Shown: in pieces, positions 48,967-57,388 of the stretch
How positions within the stretch are numbered: the stretch's first letter is position 1
Layout of the letters: each line of letters begins with the position of its first letter
Assembly (NCBI GenBank): GCA_035622275.1
Contig: DASPVQ010000007.1
Coordinates: 1 to 64,000 of the forward strand
DNA: 64,000 nucleotides
Source of the DNA: Thermoplasmata archaeon
GTDB lineage: Archaea; Thermoplasmatota; Thermoplasmata; Lutacidiplasmatales; UBA184
Direction: 5' to 3'
The notes under the pieces: model-generated
What the model was told of the DNA's origin: nothing
The model's input: only the letters and a program-made list of their open reading frames with translations
Database searches by the model: none
Position numbers and translations under genes: made by a program

Positions 48967-49758
48967 GTGCGCGTCACCCTCGTCGTCCCCACGCTCAACG
49001 AAGCGGCCTCGATCGGCCACGTCCTGCGATCGTTCCGGGCGGCGAGCGAGGAGGCCGGCCGGACGCTGTTCGCCGGGCAGGCGGTCGCCTGGGAGACGAT
49101 CGTGGTCGACGGCGCCTCCTCGGACGGCACGGCGGCGATCGCCGCCGGGGAGGGCGCCCGGGTCCTGATCGAGCGCCGCCGGGGCTACGGCCGCGCCTAC
49201 CGCACGGGCTTCGCGGCGGCCAGCGGCGACATCCTCGCGACCGCCGACGGCGACGGGACGTACCCGGTCGAGACGGTCCCCGCGCTCGTCCAGAAGCTCG
49301 TGCACGAGCGGCTCGACTTCCTCTCGGGCAACCGGATGGCCTACCTCGACCGGCGCGCGATGACGACCGAGCACCGGATCGGGAACCGGGTCCTCAACGT
49401 CTTCCTGGGGCTCGCCTACCACCGGTACCTGCGCGAGCTGCCCGGCGGCCGGCTCGCGGACAGCCAGAGCGGCTTCTGGGTGTTCCGCCGCGAGATCCTC
49501 GAGCGGGTCCACCTGGGGCAGGACGGGATGGCGTTCAGCGAGGAGCTGAAGATCGAGGCGATCCTGCGGGGGCTGCGGGTCGCGGAGGTCCCGATCCGCT
49601 ACGGCGAGCGCTGGGGGCGCCCGAAGCTGTCGAGCTGGCGGGACGGCTACCGGAACCTGGTCTTCCTCGCGACGAAGCGGTTCCAGGTGGCGCGGGAGGC
49701 GCAGCGAGGGAGCCCCGTACCGTTCGCCTCGGAGCGGGAGCCGACCCCGCCACCCTGA
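48967..49758 (+). CDS. family 2 glycosyltransferase (dolichol-phosphate mannosyl/glucosyltransferase-like)
   Basis: The 263-residue soluble GT-A enzyme has 'LVVPTLNEAASIGHVLRSF', 'IVVDGASSDGTA', 'RRGYGRAYRTGFAAASGDI', the DxD-type 'TADGDGTYPVE', 'NRVLNVFLGLAY' and 'DSQSGFWVFRREILE'. It most resembles enzymes that charge polyprenyl phosphates with sugar for N-glycosylation. Consistent with that role, the surface pilin and permeases in this window carry many sequons. No C-terminal membrane helices are present. The Pro/Glu tail is short. Confidence 0.9.
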   Translation: MRVTLVVPTLNEAASIGHVLRSFRAASEEAGRTLFAGQAVAWETIVVDGASSDGTAAIAAGEGARVLIERRRGYGRAYRTGFAAASGDILATADGDGTYPVETVPALVQKLVHERLDFLSGNRMAYLDRRAMTTEHRIGNRVLNVFLGLAYHRYLRELPGGRLADSQSGFWVFRREILERVHLGQDGMAFSEELKIEAILRGLRVAEVPIRYGERWGRPKLSSWRDGYRNLVFLATKRFQVAREAQRGSPVPFASEREPTPPP

Positions 49759-49763
49759 GCGGT

Positions 49764-49916
49764 CTACTGCGTCTTGCCCGAGCGCTCGCGGGACTTGACC
49801 CGAAGTCCCTTGTAGCCGCACTTGCGGCACTGGACCGCGCGAGGTGGGTTCCGGGCGGAGCAGTTCATGCAGATCTTCTTGTTGAGCAGGCGCTCGACCG
49901 CCTCGGGGAACGGCAT
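49764..49916 (-). CDS. rpl40e: 50S ribosomal protein L40e (eL40)
   Basis: This 50-residue ribosomal zinc-ribbon protein reads [19 protein letters not shown], then [20 protein letters not shown], then KSRE-containing tail. The four cysteines (CMNC and CRKC) and '[16 protein letters not shown]' are diagnostic. The ATG is 28 bases from the TATA box 49941-49948 in minus sense. It is easily missed because of its size. Confidence 0.95.
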   Translation of the reverse strand: MPFPEAVERLLNKKICMNCSARNPPRAVQCRKCGYKGLRVKSRERSGKTQ

Positions 49917-49940
49917 GGGCTCGCGCGGACGCCGCTCCGT

Positions 49941-49948
49941 CTATAAAG
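49941..49948. promoter_or_regulatory. TATA box shared by eL40 and AMMECR1 genes
   Basis: 'ctataaag' is centred about 28 bases from the eL40 ATG on the minus strand and about 24 bases from the TTG of the AMMECR1-like gene on the plus strand. It is the only AT-rich box in the 51-base interval, so both divergent genes seem to rely on it. Confidence 0.6.
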
Positions 49949-49967
49949 CCTCGGTGGCGGCGTCCTC

Positions 49968-50603
49968 TTGGCCGCGCCGCTCCTGACCTGCGGTATGCTC
50001 TCGCTCGAGGACGGCCGCTGGGCGATCGAGCTCGCCCGGGGCTCGATCGCCGCGCGTCTCGGCCGCGCGCCGAGCGCGGGTCGACGGATCGGGGACCGCG
50101 TCCCCCCGACGTTCCGTGAGCCGCGGGGGGCGTTCGTCACGCTCAAGCGCCACCCCTCCGGCGAGCTGCGCGGCTGCATCGGGTATCCGCTGCCGGTCCT
50201 GCCGCTCGCGGCGGCGATCGGGCAGGCCGCGGTCGCCGCGGCGACCGAGGATCCCCGCTTCTCCCCGGTACGGGCTGATGAGCTCGACCGGCTCACGCTC
50301 GAGGTCTCGGTCCTGTCGGTCCCGGTGCCGGTGCGGGGCCGCACGCCGGCCGAGATCGTCGCCGCGATCCGAGTTGGCCGGGATGGGCTCATCGTCGAGG
50401 GGGACGGGACGAGCGGCCTATTGCTGCCGCAGGTCGCCGCCGAGATGGGCTGGTCGGCGGAGGAGCTGCTCGACGGGACCTGCGAGAAGGCGGGGCTCGA
50501 CCCCGGCGCGTGGCGACGTCCCGGCCCGCTCGTCCGCAGCTTCGAGGCGGAGATCTTCGCGGAGCGGACGCCGGCCGGCGCGGTCGAGCGCGTTGGAGAG
50601 TAG
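49968..50603 (+). CDS. AMMECR1-domain protein
   Basis: The 211-residue protein has the conserved AMMECR1 core: 'GAFVTLKRHPSGELRGCIGYPLP' (abbreviated; the LRGCIG motif is the invariant signature), 'AAATEDPRFSPVRADELDRLTLEVSVL' (in part) and 'LLLPQVAAEMGW'. The family is universal in archaea and eukaryotes, and a catalytic role via the conserved Cys has been suggested but is unproven. TTG 49968 is the start closest to the shared TATA box. ATG 49995 is an alternative. Its stop abuts that of the convergent ileS gene. Confidence 0.93.
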   Translation: MAAPLLTCGMLSLEDGRWAIELARGSIAARLGRAPSAGRRIGDRVPPTFREPRGAFVTLKRHPSGELRGCIGYPLPVLPLAAAIGQAAVAAATEDPRFSPVRADELDRLTLEVSVLSVPVPVRGRTPAEIVAAIRVGRDGLIVEGDGTSGLLLPQVAAEMGWSAEELLDGTCEKAGLDPGAWRRPGPLVRSFEAEIFAERTPAGAVERVGE

Positions 50604-53564
50604 CTACGGGGCCCGCCGGACGAGCCGGGCCGAGAAGCCGACGCCGTCGACGTCGAACGAGCGGACCTCGGGTCCGGCGGGCAGCGGCTCGCGCGTGATC
50701 TCGAGCGGATCGGCGAGCAGGTCCTTCTCGAGCGCCTCCCGACGGGCGGCGATCGCCTCGTAGAGGGGCGCGGGCGCGCTCACCGTGATCGCGATCGGCT
50801 CCAGGTAGCGGAGCCCGAGCTCCTTGCGCGACTGCTGCAGCCGCCGGGCGACCTCCCGCGCGAGGCCCTCGGAGAGCAGCTCGGGGGTGGGCCGCCGCGG
50901 CAACGCCGCCACGACGCGTCCGTCCTGCTCCCGCACGACCCAGTCCGTCTCGGGAAAGGCGTCGCCCTCGCCGCGCGGCCTCCGGCGCACCGCGCGCACG
51001 TTCAGCTCCTCCGCGAGCAGCCGCGATCCCTCCTCCCCGAGGCCGGCGAGCGCGGGCGTCGGCTCGCCGACGACGACGAGCACCTCGAGCGGGATGCGGG
51101 CCCGCACCTGGGCGCGCTGGCGGAGCTCGCGGCCCACCTCGACGAGCGCGCGCACCTCGCGCATCCCCTCCTCGAGGGCGACGTCCCGGGCGGCGAGGCG
51201 CTCGGGCCAGGCGGAAAGATGGACCGAGCGCGCCGCGTCCCGGAAGCCGGCGTCGGCGACCTCCTGCTGGACCCACTCGGCCGTGAACGGAAGGAGGGGG
51301 GCCGCGATGCGGGCGATCCCTGCCAGCGCGTAGGAGAGCGTCGCGTGCGCGTCCCGGCGCTCGGGACTCTGCGCGTCGGCCCAGAAGCGGGGCCGCGAGC
51401 GACGGAGGTACCAGGTGGAGAGGTCGTCGACGAGCTCGCGCAGCGCGAGCGCGCCCGGTCGCGGATCGAAGCGATCGAGCGCGTCGTCGATCGCCTCCCG
51501 CGTCGCCTCGAGCCGGGAGAGGAGCCACCGATCGAGCGCCGACGCCGGCCGGGGCCGCTCGGCCGCCGGCGGCAGGCGGTCGGCGCGCGCGTTCTGGACG
51601 TGGAAGGCGACGACGTTGCGGAGCGTGCCGAGCGTGCGGTGGCTCGCCCGCTCGATCGCGGCGTCGCCGACGCGCATGTCCCCCGTGAAGTCCTGGACGA
51701 GGAACGTCCAGCGGACGGCGTCGCCGCCCAGCCGCTCCAGGAGCGCGAGCGGCTCGAGCACGTTGCCCTTCGACTTCGACATCTTGCGGCCGCTGTCGTC
51801 GAGCACCATCCCGTGGGTCAGGCAGACGCGGTAGGCCGGCCGGTCGAACAGCGCGGTCGCGATGACGTGCAGCGTGTAGAACCAGCCGCGGGTCTGATCA
51901 AGGCCCTCGCAGATGTAGTCGAGCGGCGCGCCCGCCTCGAACGGCCCGGAGTCGAACGGGTAGTGGAACTGCGCGAAGGGCGCCGAGCCGCTGTCGAACC
52001 AGACGTCGATCGTGTAGGGCTCCCGGCGGGCCGGCGCGCCGCAGTCGGGGCAGGCGAGCACGAGGCGGTCGACCGTGACCCGGTGGGGGTCGAACGGCTG
52101 CGGCAGCGGTCCACCCAGCCGGTCGGCGAGCTCCGAGAAGCTCCCGACGCACGTCGCGTGGCCGCCCTCGCACCGCCAGATCGGGAGCGGCGTCCCCCAG
52201 AAGCGGTTGCGCGAGAGCGCCCAGTCCTTCGCCTCGGTCAGGAAGTTCCCGAACCGGCCGTCGCGCACGTGCGACGGGATCCAGGTGATGCTCGCGTTCG
52301 CGCGCACGAGCGCCGGGGTGAACCGGCTCGTGCGCACGAACCAGGAGTCGATCGCGCGGTAGAGCAGCGCGGAGTCGCACCGCCAGCAGTACGGGTAGCT
52401 GTGGCGGAGCGATTCCGCCCGGAACACGAGGCCGCGCGCCCGCAGGTCCTCGAGGAGGGTCCGATCGGCGGCCTTGAACGCCTTGCCCGCGACGAGCGGC
52501 ACCGCGCGCCCGAAGACGCCGCGCGCGTCGAGCGGGTCGAAGACGCCGACGGCCTCGCGGGCCCCGATGCGATAGTCGTCCGGACCGAAGCTCGGCGCGA
52601 CGTGCACGAAGCCGGTGCCCTCCTCCGCGCTGACGAAGTCGTCGAGGACGACGCGGTAGCGGTTCGGACCAGGGCCGGGGGTATCGAACGGGGGACGGTA
52701 GGTCCGGCCCTCCAGCTCGCGACCGAGGAACCGGCGGACCACCTCGGCTCCCTCGGGAAAGTAGCGCGGGAGGGCGGCGCTCGCCAGGGCGATCTCGCCC
52801 TCGTCGGTCCGCACGACCGCGTACTCGAGGTCGGCGCGGGCCGCGACCAACAGGTTCGCGGGAAGGGTCCAGGGCGTGGTCGTCCAGACGAGGAGATCGA
52901 GCGCGTCGGACCCGCCGTCGATCGGGAAGCGGACCGTCACCGACGGGTCGGTCGTCTCGTGGTAGCCCTGCGCGACCTCGTGCGAGCTCAGCGGCGTCTC
53001 GCACCGCGGGCAGTACGGCAGCACGTAGTGACCCCGTTCGAGGAGACCGCGATCGAACAGGCTCTTGAGCGCCCACCAGACGCTCTCGATGTAGTCCGGG
53101 TCCATCGTCCGGTAGGCGTGCTCGTAGTCGAGCCAGTAGCCGAGCCGCCAGCTCATCTCCTGCCAGAGGGAGGCGACCTGGAGCGTCGAGGCCCGGCACT
53201 CGTCGCAGAACCGCTCGACCCCGAACGCCTCGATCTCCTTCACGGAGTGGATCCCGTGGCGCTTCTCGATCTCGAGCTCGACCGGCAGGCCGTGGCAGTC
53301 CCAGCCCGCCATCGAGCTGACGATCCGGTGCCCGCGCATGCGCCGGTAGCGCAGCTGGACGTCCTTGAGCGTCCGCTGGACGACGTGGCCCAGGTGCGGT
53401 GCGCCGTTCGCGGTCGGGGGTCCCTCGGTGAAGCGGAACGGCGGTCCGTCCGGGTGCTGCGCGAGGACGCGCGCGGGCACGCCCTCGACCTCCCAGAACT
53501 GGCGCACGCGCGCCTGCACGGCGGCCGGCGACGGCGCGCCGACGCCCGGTTCGTCCTCCGCCAT
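50604..53564 (-). CDS. ileS: isoleucyl-tRNA synthetase
   Basis: This class I aminoacyl-tRNA synthetase of 986 residues charges tRNA-Ile. It has the HIGH-type motif 'GAPHLGHVVQRTLKD', 'WDCHGLPVELEIEK', an editing (CP1) domain, 'RTRGWFYTLHVIATALF'-like sequence and the KMSKS loop 'RKMSKSKGNVLEP'. The C-terminal anticodon-binding region follows. ATG 53564 gives the usual start 'MAEDEPGVGAPSP'. A long N-terminal extension read in the same frame comes from the neighbouring gene's antisense and is not coding. TATA-like 'ggataaaaac' (53584-53593) lies upstream. Confidence 0.95.
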   Translation of the reverse strand: MAEDEPGVGAPSPAAVQARVRQFWEVEGVPARVLAQHPDGPPFRFTEGPPTANGAPHLGHVVQRTLKDVQLRYRRMRGHRIVSSMAGWDCHGLPVELEIEKRHGIHSVKEIEAFGVERFCDECRASTLQVASLWQEMSWRLGYWLDYEHAYRTMDPDYIESVWWALKSLFDRGLLERGHYVLPYCPRCETPLSSHEVAQGYHETTDPSVTVRFPIDGGSDALDLLVWTTTPWTLPANLLVAARADLEYAVVRTDEGEIALASAALPRYFPEGAEVVRRFLGRELEGRTYRPPFDTPGPGPNRYRVVLDDFVSAEEGTGFVHVAPSFGPDDYRIGAREAVGVFDPLDARGVFGRAVPLVAGKAFKAADRTLLEDLRARGLVFRAESLRHSYPYCWRCDSALLYRAIDSWFVRTSRFTPALVRANASITWIPSHVRDGRFGNFLTEAKDWALSRNRFWGTPLPIWRCEGGHATCVGSFSELADRLGGPLPQPFDPHRVTVDRLVLACPDCGAPARREPYTIDVWFDSGSAPFAQFHYPFDSGPFEAGAPLDYICEGLDQTRGWFYTLHVIATALFDRPAYRVCLTHGMVLDDSGRKMSKSKGNVLEPLALLERLGGDAVRWTFLVQDFTGDMRVGDAAIERASHRTLGTLRNVVAFHVQNARADRLPPAAERPRPASALDRWLLSRLEATREAIDDALDRFDPRPGALALRELVDDLSTWYLRRSRPRFWADAQSPERRDAHATLSYALAGIARIAAPLLPFTAEWVQQEVADAGFRDAARSVHLSAWPERLAARDVALEEGMREVRALVEVGRELRQRAQVRARIPLEVLVVVGEPTPALAGLGEEGSRLLAEELNVRAVRRRPRGEGDAFPETDWVVREQDGRVVAALPRRPTPELLSEGLAREVARRLQQSRKELGLRYLEPIAITVSAPAPLYEAIAARREALEKDLLADPLEITREPLPAGPEVRSFDVDGVGFSARLVRRAP

Positions 53565-53616
53565 CGCCGGCCGACGGGGCCGGGGGATAAAAACGTCCCG
53601 CGGGCGGCCGACCGCG

Positions 53617-54420
53617 CTACCGGGAGAGCCCGTGGGGCGGGGGGGTGCGCGAGACCGGCCCCACGTGCGCGCTCGGGTGCTGGCGGACGATCGTCCCCTC
53701 GACCGCCGTGACCTGGGCGCCCGCCCCCAGGACGATCTCGCCGGCGCGCAGGAACCCGACGTCGACCGCTTCGAGATCGGCCCGCTCGGCGTCGATCCGC
53801 TCGACGCGCACGCGCGCCGCGCCACCGAACACCTTGCGCAGCAGCTTCGGGACGAGCCCCGGTGGCGGCCCCTTGAGCTCGACCGTCGGGGCCCGGATCT
53901 CCCCGAGGGCGGAGTCGGAACGGAAGCGGCCCCTGACGGAGGTCCGCGAGACGATCTCACCGGGGATCGTCAGCCCGCCGTCGAGCTCGAGCAGACCGAC
54001 GCGCGCCGACGGGACCTCGCCCACTCCGGTGAGCCGCAGGTCCCGTTCGACCGCGAGCGCCGAGCTCGCGATCAGGGTGCCGCGGACCGCGACCGAGCCC
54101 GCGTGGAACGTCCCGCTCGCGCGGAGGGTGCCGACGACCGCGAGCGCATCGTGCACGTCGAGCGCTCCGGCGACCTCGAGCGCGCCGTCGGCGCTCACGC
54201 GGTCGGCGACGAGGCGGCCTCCGATGGAGAGGAGACCGGCGAACCGGCCCTCCCCGACGTCCACGTCCCCGGTGACCTTCGCCGTGCCCGAGGTCGTCCA
54301 GCGCGCCGCCCGCACCCGCTCGCGGCGGATCGCCCCGGCGTCGCGGTAGGCACCGGTCCGGGGCCGAGCCGGTGCCGTCGGCGCGGGCGCGACCGAGGGC
54401 GTCGGAGCGGCCGCCGACAT
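53617..54420 (-). CDS. bactofilin-like polymer-forming protein
   Basis: The 267-residue protein has a disordered Pro/Ala-rich N-terminus (1-30) and a long run of six-residue beta-helix repeats alternating Gly and hydrophobic residues ('GTAKVTGDVDVGEGRFAGLL', 'SIGGRLVADRVSADGALEVA', 'GTLIASSALAVERDL'). This is the pattern of bactofilins (polymer-forming cytoskeletal family). A second beta-helical part follows a gap near 180-200. Archaeal members are known but uncharacterised, and a scaffold at the membrane is the likely role. It is followed by genes for a CoA-binding protein and an intramembrane protease on the same strand. Confidence 0.8.
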   Translation of the reverse strand: MSAAAPTPSVAPAPTAPARPRTGAYRDAGAIRRERVRAARWTTSGTAKVTGDVDVGEGRFAGLLSIGGRLVADRVSADGALEVAGALDVHDALAVVGTLRASGTFHAGSVAVRGTLIASSALAVERDLRLTGVGEVPSARVGLLELDGGLTIPGEIVSRTSVRGRFRSDSALGEIRAPTVELKGPPPGLVPKLLRKVFGGAARVRVERIDAERADLEAVDVGFLRAGEIVLGAGAQVTAVEGTIVRQHPSAHVGPVSRTPPPHGLSR

Positions 54421-54426
54421 CGCGCC

Positions 54427-54861
54427 CTAGCCCTCCGGCGCGAGCGCGCCCAGGCCCAGGCGCCGGTGCTGCGTCATGATGCAGGCGTCCTCGATGGCGG
54501 TGCCGCCGGCCGCCCTCATGATCGCCGCGCCCTCGGGACTCTCGATGCCGAGCTGCATCCAGAGCACCGGGATCCCGCGGGCGACCGCGTCCCGGGCGAT
54601 CCCCGGCACGTCCTCGCGGCGGCGGAAGACGACGGCGAGATCGACCGGCCGCTCGGCCGGGATCGCCCGGAGCGACGGGTACGAGCGCTCGCCGAGCACC
54701 GCGGGAGCCGTCGGGTTCACGGGTACGATCTGGTAGCCGTGGCTGGCGAGGTACCGCGCGATCTCGTTCGAGTCCCGGTCCGGCTTGTCCGAGAGCCCCA
54801 CGATCGCGATCGTTCTCGCGCGCGAAAAGAGCGCGCGGAGATCCGTGTCGGACGGCCGCAT
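54427..54861 (-). CDS. CoA-binding domain protein (YccU-like)
   Basis: The 144-residue Rossmann-fold protein of the small CoA-binding family has 'IAIVGLSDKPDRDSNEIARYL', 'YQIVPVNPTAPAVLGERSYPSL', 'DLAVVFRRREDVPGI' and 'VLWMQLGIESPEGA', with a conserved Cys in 'IEDACIMTQHRR'. These proteins bind CoA (as in the N-terminal domain of acyl-CoA synthetases), and their physiological role is unknown. It lies six bases upstream of the bactofilin-like gene, in an operon. Confidence 0.92.
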   Translation of the reverse strand: MRPSDTDLRALFSRARTIAIVGLSDKPDRDSNEIARYLASHGYQIVPVNPTAPAVLGERSYPSLRAIPAERPVDLAVVFRRREDVPGIARDAVARGIPVLWMQLGIESPEGAAIMRAAGGTAIEDACIMTQHRRLGLGALAPEG

Positions 54862-54882
54862 CCGCCGCGCGACGCGGGCCGC

Positions 54883-55749
54883 TTACAAGACGGTTCCGCC
54901 GGCCGGAGCGCGGGCGTCCGGCCGGTAGGCGCGCGGCCGGAGCGGCGGGGGCGCGCCCCAGACGTAGTACACGAGGGCCACCGCGGCCCCCGCGAGGATG
55001 AGGCCCCAGCGGAGGCCGGTGGCCGCGGTCGCGTCGACGAGCGAGTAGAACGCGACCGCGTCGTAGGCCCCGTGCAGGAGGGCGATCACCACCAGGTTGC
55101 CGCCGCTGCGCGCGTAGGTCGCGGCGAAGGCGAACCCGAGCAGGAAGAGGGTCGGGAAGAGGATCGGCGCGGCGGCCCCGTAGGTCGTCCCGTAGTACAG
55201 GTGCACCGCCGCGAACAGGACGCTCGATCCGATCGCCGGCCCGATCCACGTGCCGGCGCGCGCCTGCCAGTAGCCGAAGATGAAGCCGCGGAAGATCGTC
55301 TCCTCGCACGCGCCGACCAGGAACGACAGGCCGATCCACAGCCACGGGTCGCCCGCCGCCTCGGTCAGCACCGGGTTCATCCGCTCCAGGAGCTGGAGGG
55401 CCGCCGGGTCGACGACCTCGTAGATCACCACGAGCAGCACCAGCACGAGGAAGCTCACGAGCGACAGCACCCCGTACCAGCCGAGGCCCTCGAGGGTGGC
55501 CCGCCGCAGCTGCCCAGCCCAGCCGCGCAGCGGCTCGATCCCGACGAGACCGAGGAAGGCGATCAGGGGCAGGCCGTAGACGAGGGCGAGGTCGCCGGGG
55601 ACGCTCGCATAGACGACGCGCGTGGCGGGCCAGTCCTGCGGCACGAAGTACTGGCTCAGGATGACGAAGACGGTCAGCACGACGCCGGCGACGTAGCGCG
55701 CGTCGCGGCCGGGCTTCGGGCTCGGGGCGGAGACCGCCGGTGCCGTCAT
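54883..55749 (-). CDS. CPBP-family intramembrane metalloprotease
   Basis: The 288-residue CAAX-protease and bacteriocin-processing (Abi) family protein has eight or so hydrophobic segments with the three motifs in order: EETIFRG (about 166-172), HLYYG near 'FAAVHLYYG', and HGAYD near 'IALLHGAYDAVAFY'. These form the zinc-type active site within the membrane. Substrates in archaea are mostly unknown. The next same-strand gene is the CoA-binding protein, 21 bases away. Confidence 0.92.
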   Translation of the reverse strand: MTAPAVSAPSPKPGRDARYVAGVVLTVFVILSQYFVPQDWPATRVVYASVPGDLALVYGLPLIAFLGLVGIEPLRGWAGQLRRATLEGLGWYGVLSLVSFLVLVLLVVIYEVVDPAALQLLERMNPVLTEAAGDPWLWIGLSFLVGACEETIFRGFIFGYWQARAGTWIGPAIGSSVLFAAVHLYYGTTYGAAAPILFPTLFLLGFAFAATYARSGGNLVVIALLHGAYDAVAFYSLVDATAATGLRWGLILAGAAVALVYYVWGAPPPLRPRAYRPDARAPAGGTVL

Positions 55750-55773
55750 GCGGTGCGAGGCGCCCCCGGCTAC

Positions 55774-56019
55774 TCAATCGCCCGCCGGCCGCCGCGCCGG
55801 AGCGGCGGTCGCGCCGGTCCGCTCGGCGGCGAGGAACGCCGCGAACAGGTCGTCGAGGCTCGCCCGGGCGCTCGCCGCCGAGCGCGCGCGTACGCGCACG
55901 ACGAGCTCGCGGCCCTCGGCCCGCACTCGGACGTAGTCGGGGTTGTCGGCCGCGACCGCCGCGGCGAGCCGCTCGGCCTCCCGGGAGCTCGCGCAGGCCC
56001 GCCGGGCCACGACGGTCAC
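55774..56019 (-). CDS. pcc1: KEOPS complex subunit Pcc1
   Basis: This 81-residue subunit of the KEOPS complex dimerises and binds Kae1 in making t6A in tRNA. The pattern 'SREAERLAAAVAADNPDYVRV' (abbreviated), 'RELVVRVRARSAASARASLDDLFAAFLAAE' (in part) matches Pcc1, with small N-terminal strand, 'DN' and the terminal SxRxxLDDLxxxxxxAE helix. GTG 56019 overlaps the TGA of the DUF1028 gene (GTGA), which fixes the start. The longer frame upstream is antisense-like Arg/Gly sequence. Confidence 0.85.
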   Translation of the reverse strand: MTVVARRACASSREAERLAAAVAADNPDYVRVRAEGRELVVRVRARSAASARASLDDLFAAFLAAERTGATAAPARRPAGD

Positions 56020-57014
56020 TTCGACGACCGGCGCCTCGCCTTCGTCGGCGGAGATGGGCTCCCTCCCTTCGGTGCGGCGCCCGGTCCGCGGCTCAGCGCG
56101 TTGGGCACGATCGGGGCCGTGGTCGTGCGGCGCGCGGTCTCCGTCGCCGCCTGCTCCCGGAGGTAGGCGACGATCGAGGGCCACACTCGGCCGTCCTCGC
56201 GCTCCTTGTTCTCGAAGTTGTGCTCGTGGACGAAGCGCGTGAACGCGGCGCGGCTCGCCGCGTCCCAGGTGCCGGTGAGGCGACCGGAGTAGTAGCCCAG
56301 CACGCCGAGATCGTGCTGAACGGCCTGGGCGAGCTCGCCCTCGATCGGGAGGAGGGTCGCCGGGTCCTCGCGGGAAAGGAACGTCAGGTCGTAGAGGCGG
56401 AAGACCCGCTTGAGTTCCTCGATCGGGGAGGGGTGGTCATCGACCCGCACGTCGATCCACCGCTCGCTGCCGCCGTAGCCGCCACCGGCCCGGACGACGA
56501 GCAGCGCGGCCGACTGCATGCCCCGCCGGTCGCCGCCCTCGCGCTGGCCGGCGCTCAGCGCCGCCAACAGCCGGTCGGGGAGGTCGCCGGGCGTCGTCTC
56601 GTAGGCCCGGGCCATCGCGCGCACGACCCCGGGTCCGAACAGGATGTTGCCCTGGCAGGCGAAGCCGTCCCCGACCTCGTGGCCCGCCCATTCCAGGCAC
56701 TCGGCGCCCGTGAACGCCGCCGCGCTCCCCTTCGCGTCCACGACCCCGAGCTGCCGCCGCTCTCGGCCGGGGTCGCTCGCCGTGAGGGCGCGCACGACGT
56801 CGGCCGCGCGGGCGCCGGAGCGCAGGCGCGCGAGGCCCTCGGGGCCGTAGGTCGGGTTCGCGTCGGCCTGGGTCGCGACGGCGCCGGCCTCGACCTCGGC
56901 CCACGGCACGACCGCGCCCACGCCGAGGAATCGCGACTGCACCGCGACGCCCCAGGCCCCCAGCTCCCGGTCGACGGCGACGATCGAGAACGTCCCGAAG
57001 CGCGGGCGCGCCAT
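56016..57014 (-). CDS. DUF1028 protein with C-terminal peptidoglycan-binding-like domain
   Basis: The 332-residue protein begins with the DUF1028 Ntn-hydrolase-like domain: 'FGTFSIVAVDRELGAWGVAVQSRFLGVGAVVPWA' (first part of family signature), 'QADANPTYGPEGLARL', 'GNILFGPGVVRAMA' and 'ERWIDVRVDDHPSPIEELKRV' (in parts). The C-terminal third (about 235-305: 'LAQAVQHDLGVLGYYSGRLTG', 'WDAASRAAFTRFV') resembles the putative peptidoglycan-binding fold often fused to DUF1028. Function is unknown. A TATA-like box (57038-57046) is 28 bases upstream. It is coupled to pcc1 by overlap. Confidence 0.9.
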   Translation of the reverse strand: MARPRFGTFSIVAVDRELGAWGVAVQSRFLGVGAVVPWAEVEAGAVATQADANPTYGPEGLARLRSGARAADVVRALTASDPGRERRQLGVVDAKGSAAAFTGAECLEWAGHEVGDGFACQGNILFGPGVVRAMARAYETTPGDLPDRLLAALSAGQREGGDRRGMQSAALLVVRAGGGYGGSERWIDVRVDDHPSPIEELKRVFRLYDLTFLSREDPATLLPIEGELAQAVQHDLGVLGYYSGRLTGTWDAASRAAFTRFVHEHNFENKEREDGRVWPSIVAYLREQAATETARRTTTAPIVPNALSRGPGAAPKGGSPSPPTKARRRSSK

Positions 57015-57041
57015 CGAGAGCGGGTCAGCACCGAGCGCGGC

Positions 57042-57383
57042 TTAAGCTCGCTCGCGCCGGGCCCCGGCGGAGGCGGCGCCCAGTGCCCCGAGCAGCGCAT
57101 CGACCTGCTGCGCGGCCGCCGCACGCTCCCCGGCGGCGAGGTGCCGGCGGGCCTCGGAGAGCCAGCCGATCTCGCGTTCGACCGCCTCCCCGCGCGCCCG
57201 CAGGGTCGCGAGGAGCCGGGCCGCGAGCGCGAGCCGGTTCGCGATCCGGTCCTCCTCGGGAGAGGGCGGAGCGTCGTCCGGGCCGGCCGGCACGTAGTCG
57301 ACGAGCCCGCGCGGCCACTGGGTGACCTCCCCCTCGCCGCGGCGCACGCGGCGTCGGCGCGGGGCCGGTTCGCTCTCGGCCAC
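57042..57383 (-). CDS. hypothetical helical protein
   Basis: I recognise no family. The 113-residue protein starts at GTG 57383, five bases after the stop of the upstream gene. It has a basic N-terminus, a Pro/Asp/Glu linker and two helices ('RIANRLALAARLLATLRARGEAVEREIGWLSEARRHL' in pattern) that may form a coiled coil. Coding character rests on consistent G/C third positions and its place between same-strand genes. It may interact with the protein encoded just upstream. Confidence 0.6.
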   Translation of the reverse strand: MAESEPAPRRRRVRRGEGEVTQWPRGLVDYVPAGPDDAPPSPEEDRIANRLALAARLLATLRARGEAVEREIGWLSEARRHLAAGERAAAAQQVDALLGALGAASAGARRERA

Positions 57384-57388
57384 GCGGC

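Noticed and set aside
53565-53960. N-terminal extension of isoleucyl-tRNA synthetase
   Set aside because: It has Arg/Ser/Gly-rich sequence overlapping the bactofilin-like gene. The known family start corresponds to ATG 53564.
51219-56166. Two very long plus-strand frames opposite ileS and the bactofilin/CPBP genes
   Set aside because: They have biased Arg/Ala/Glu/Val composition and cover several well-supported minus-strand genes.
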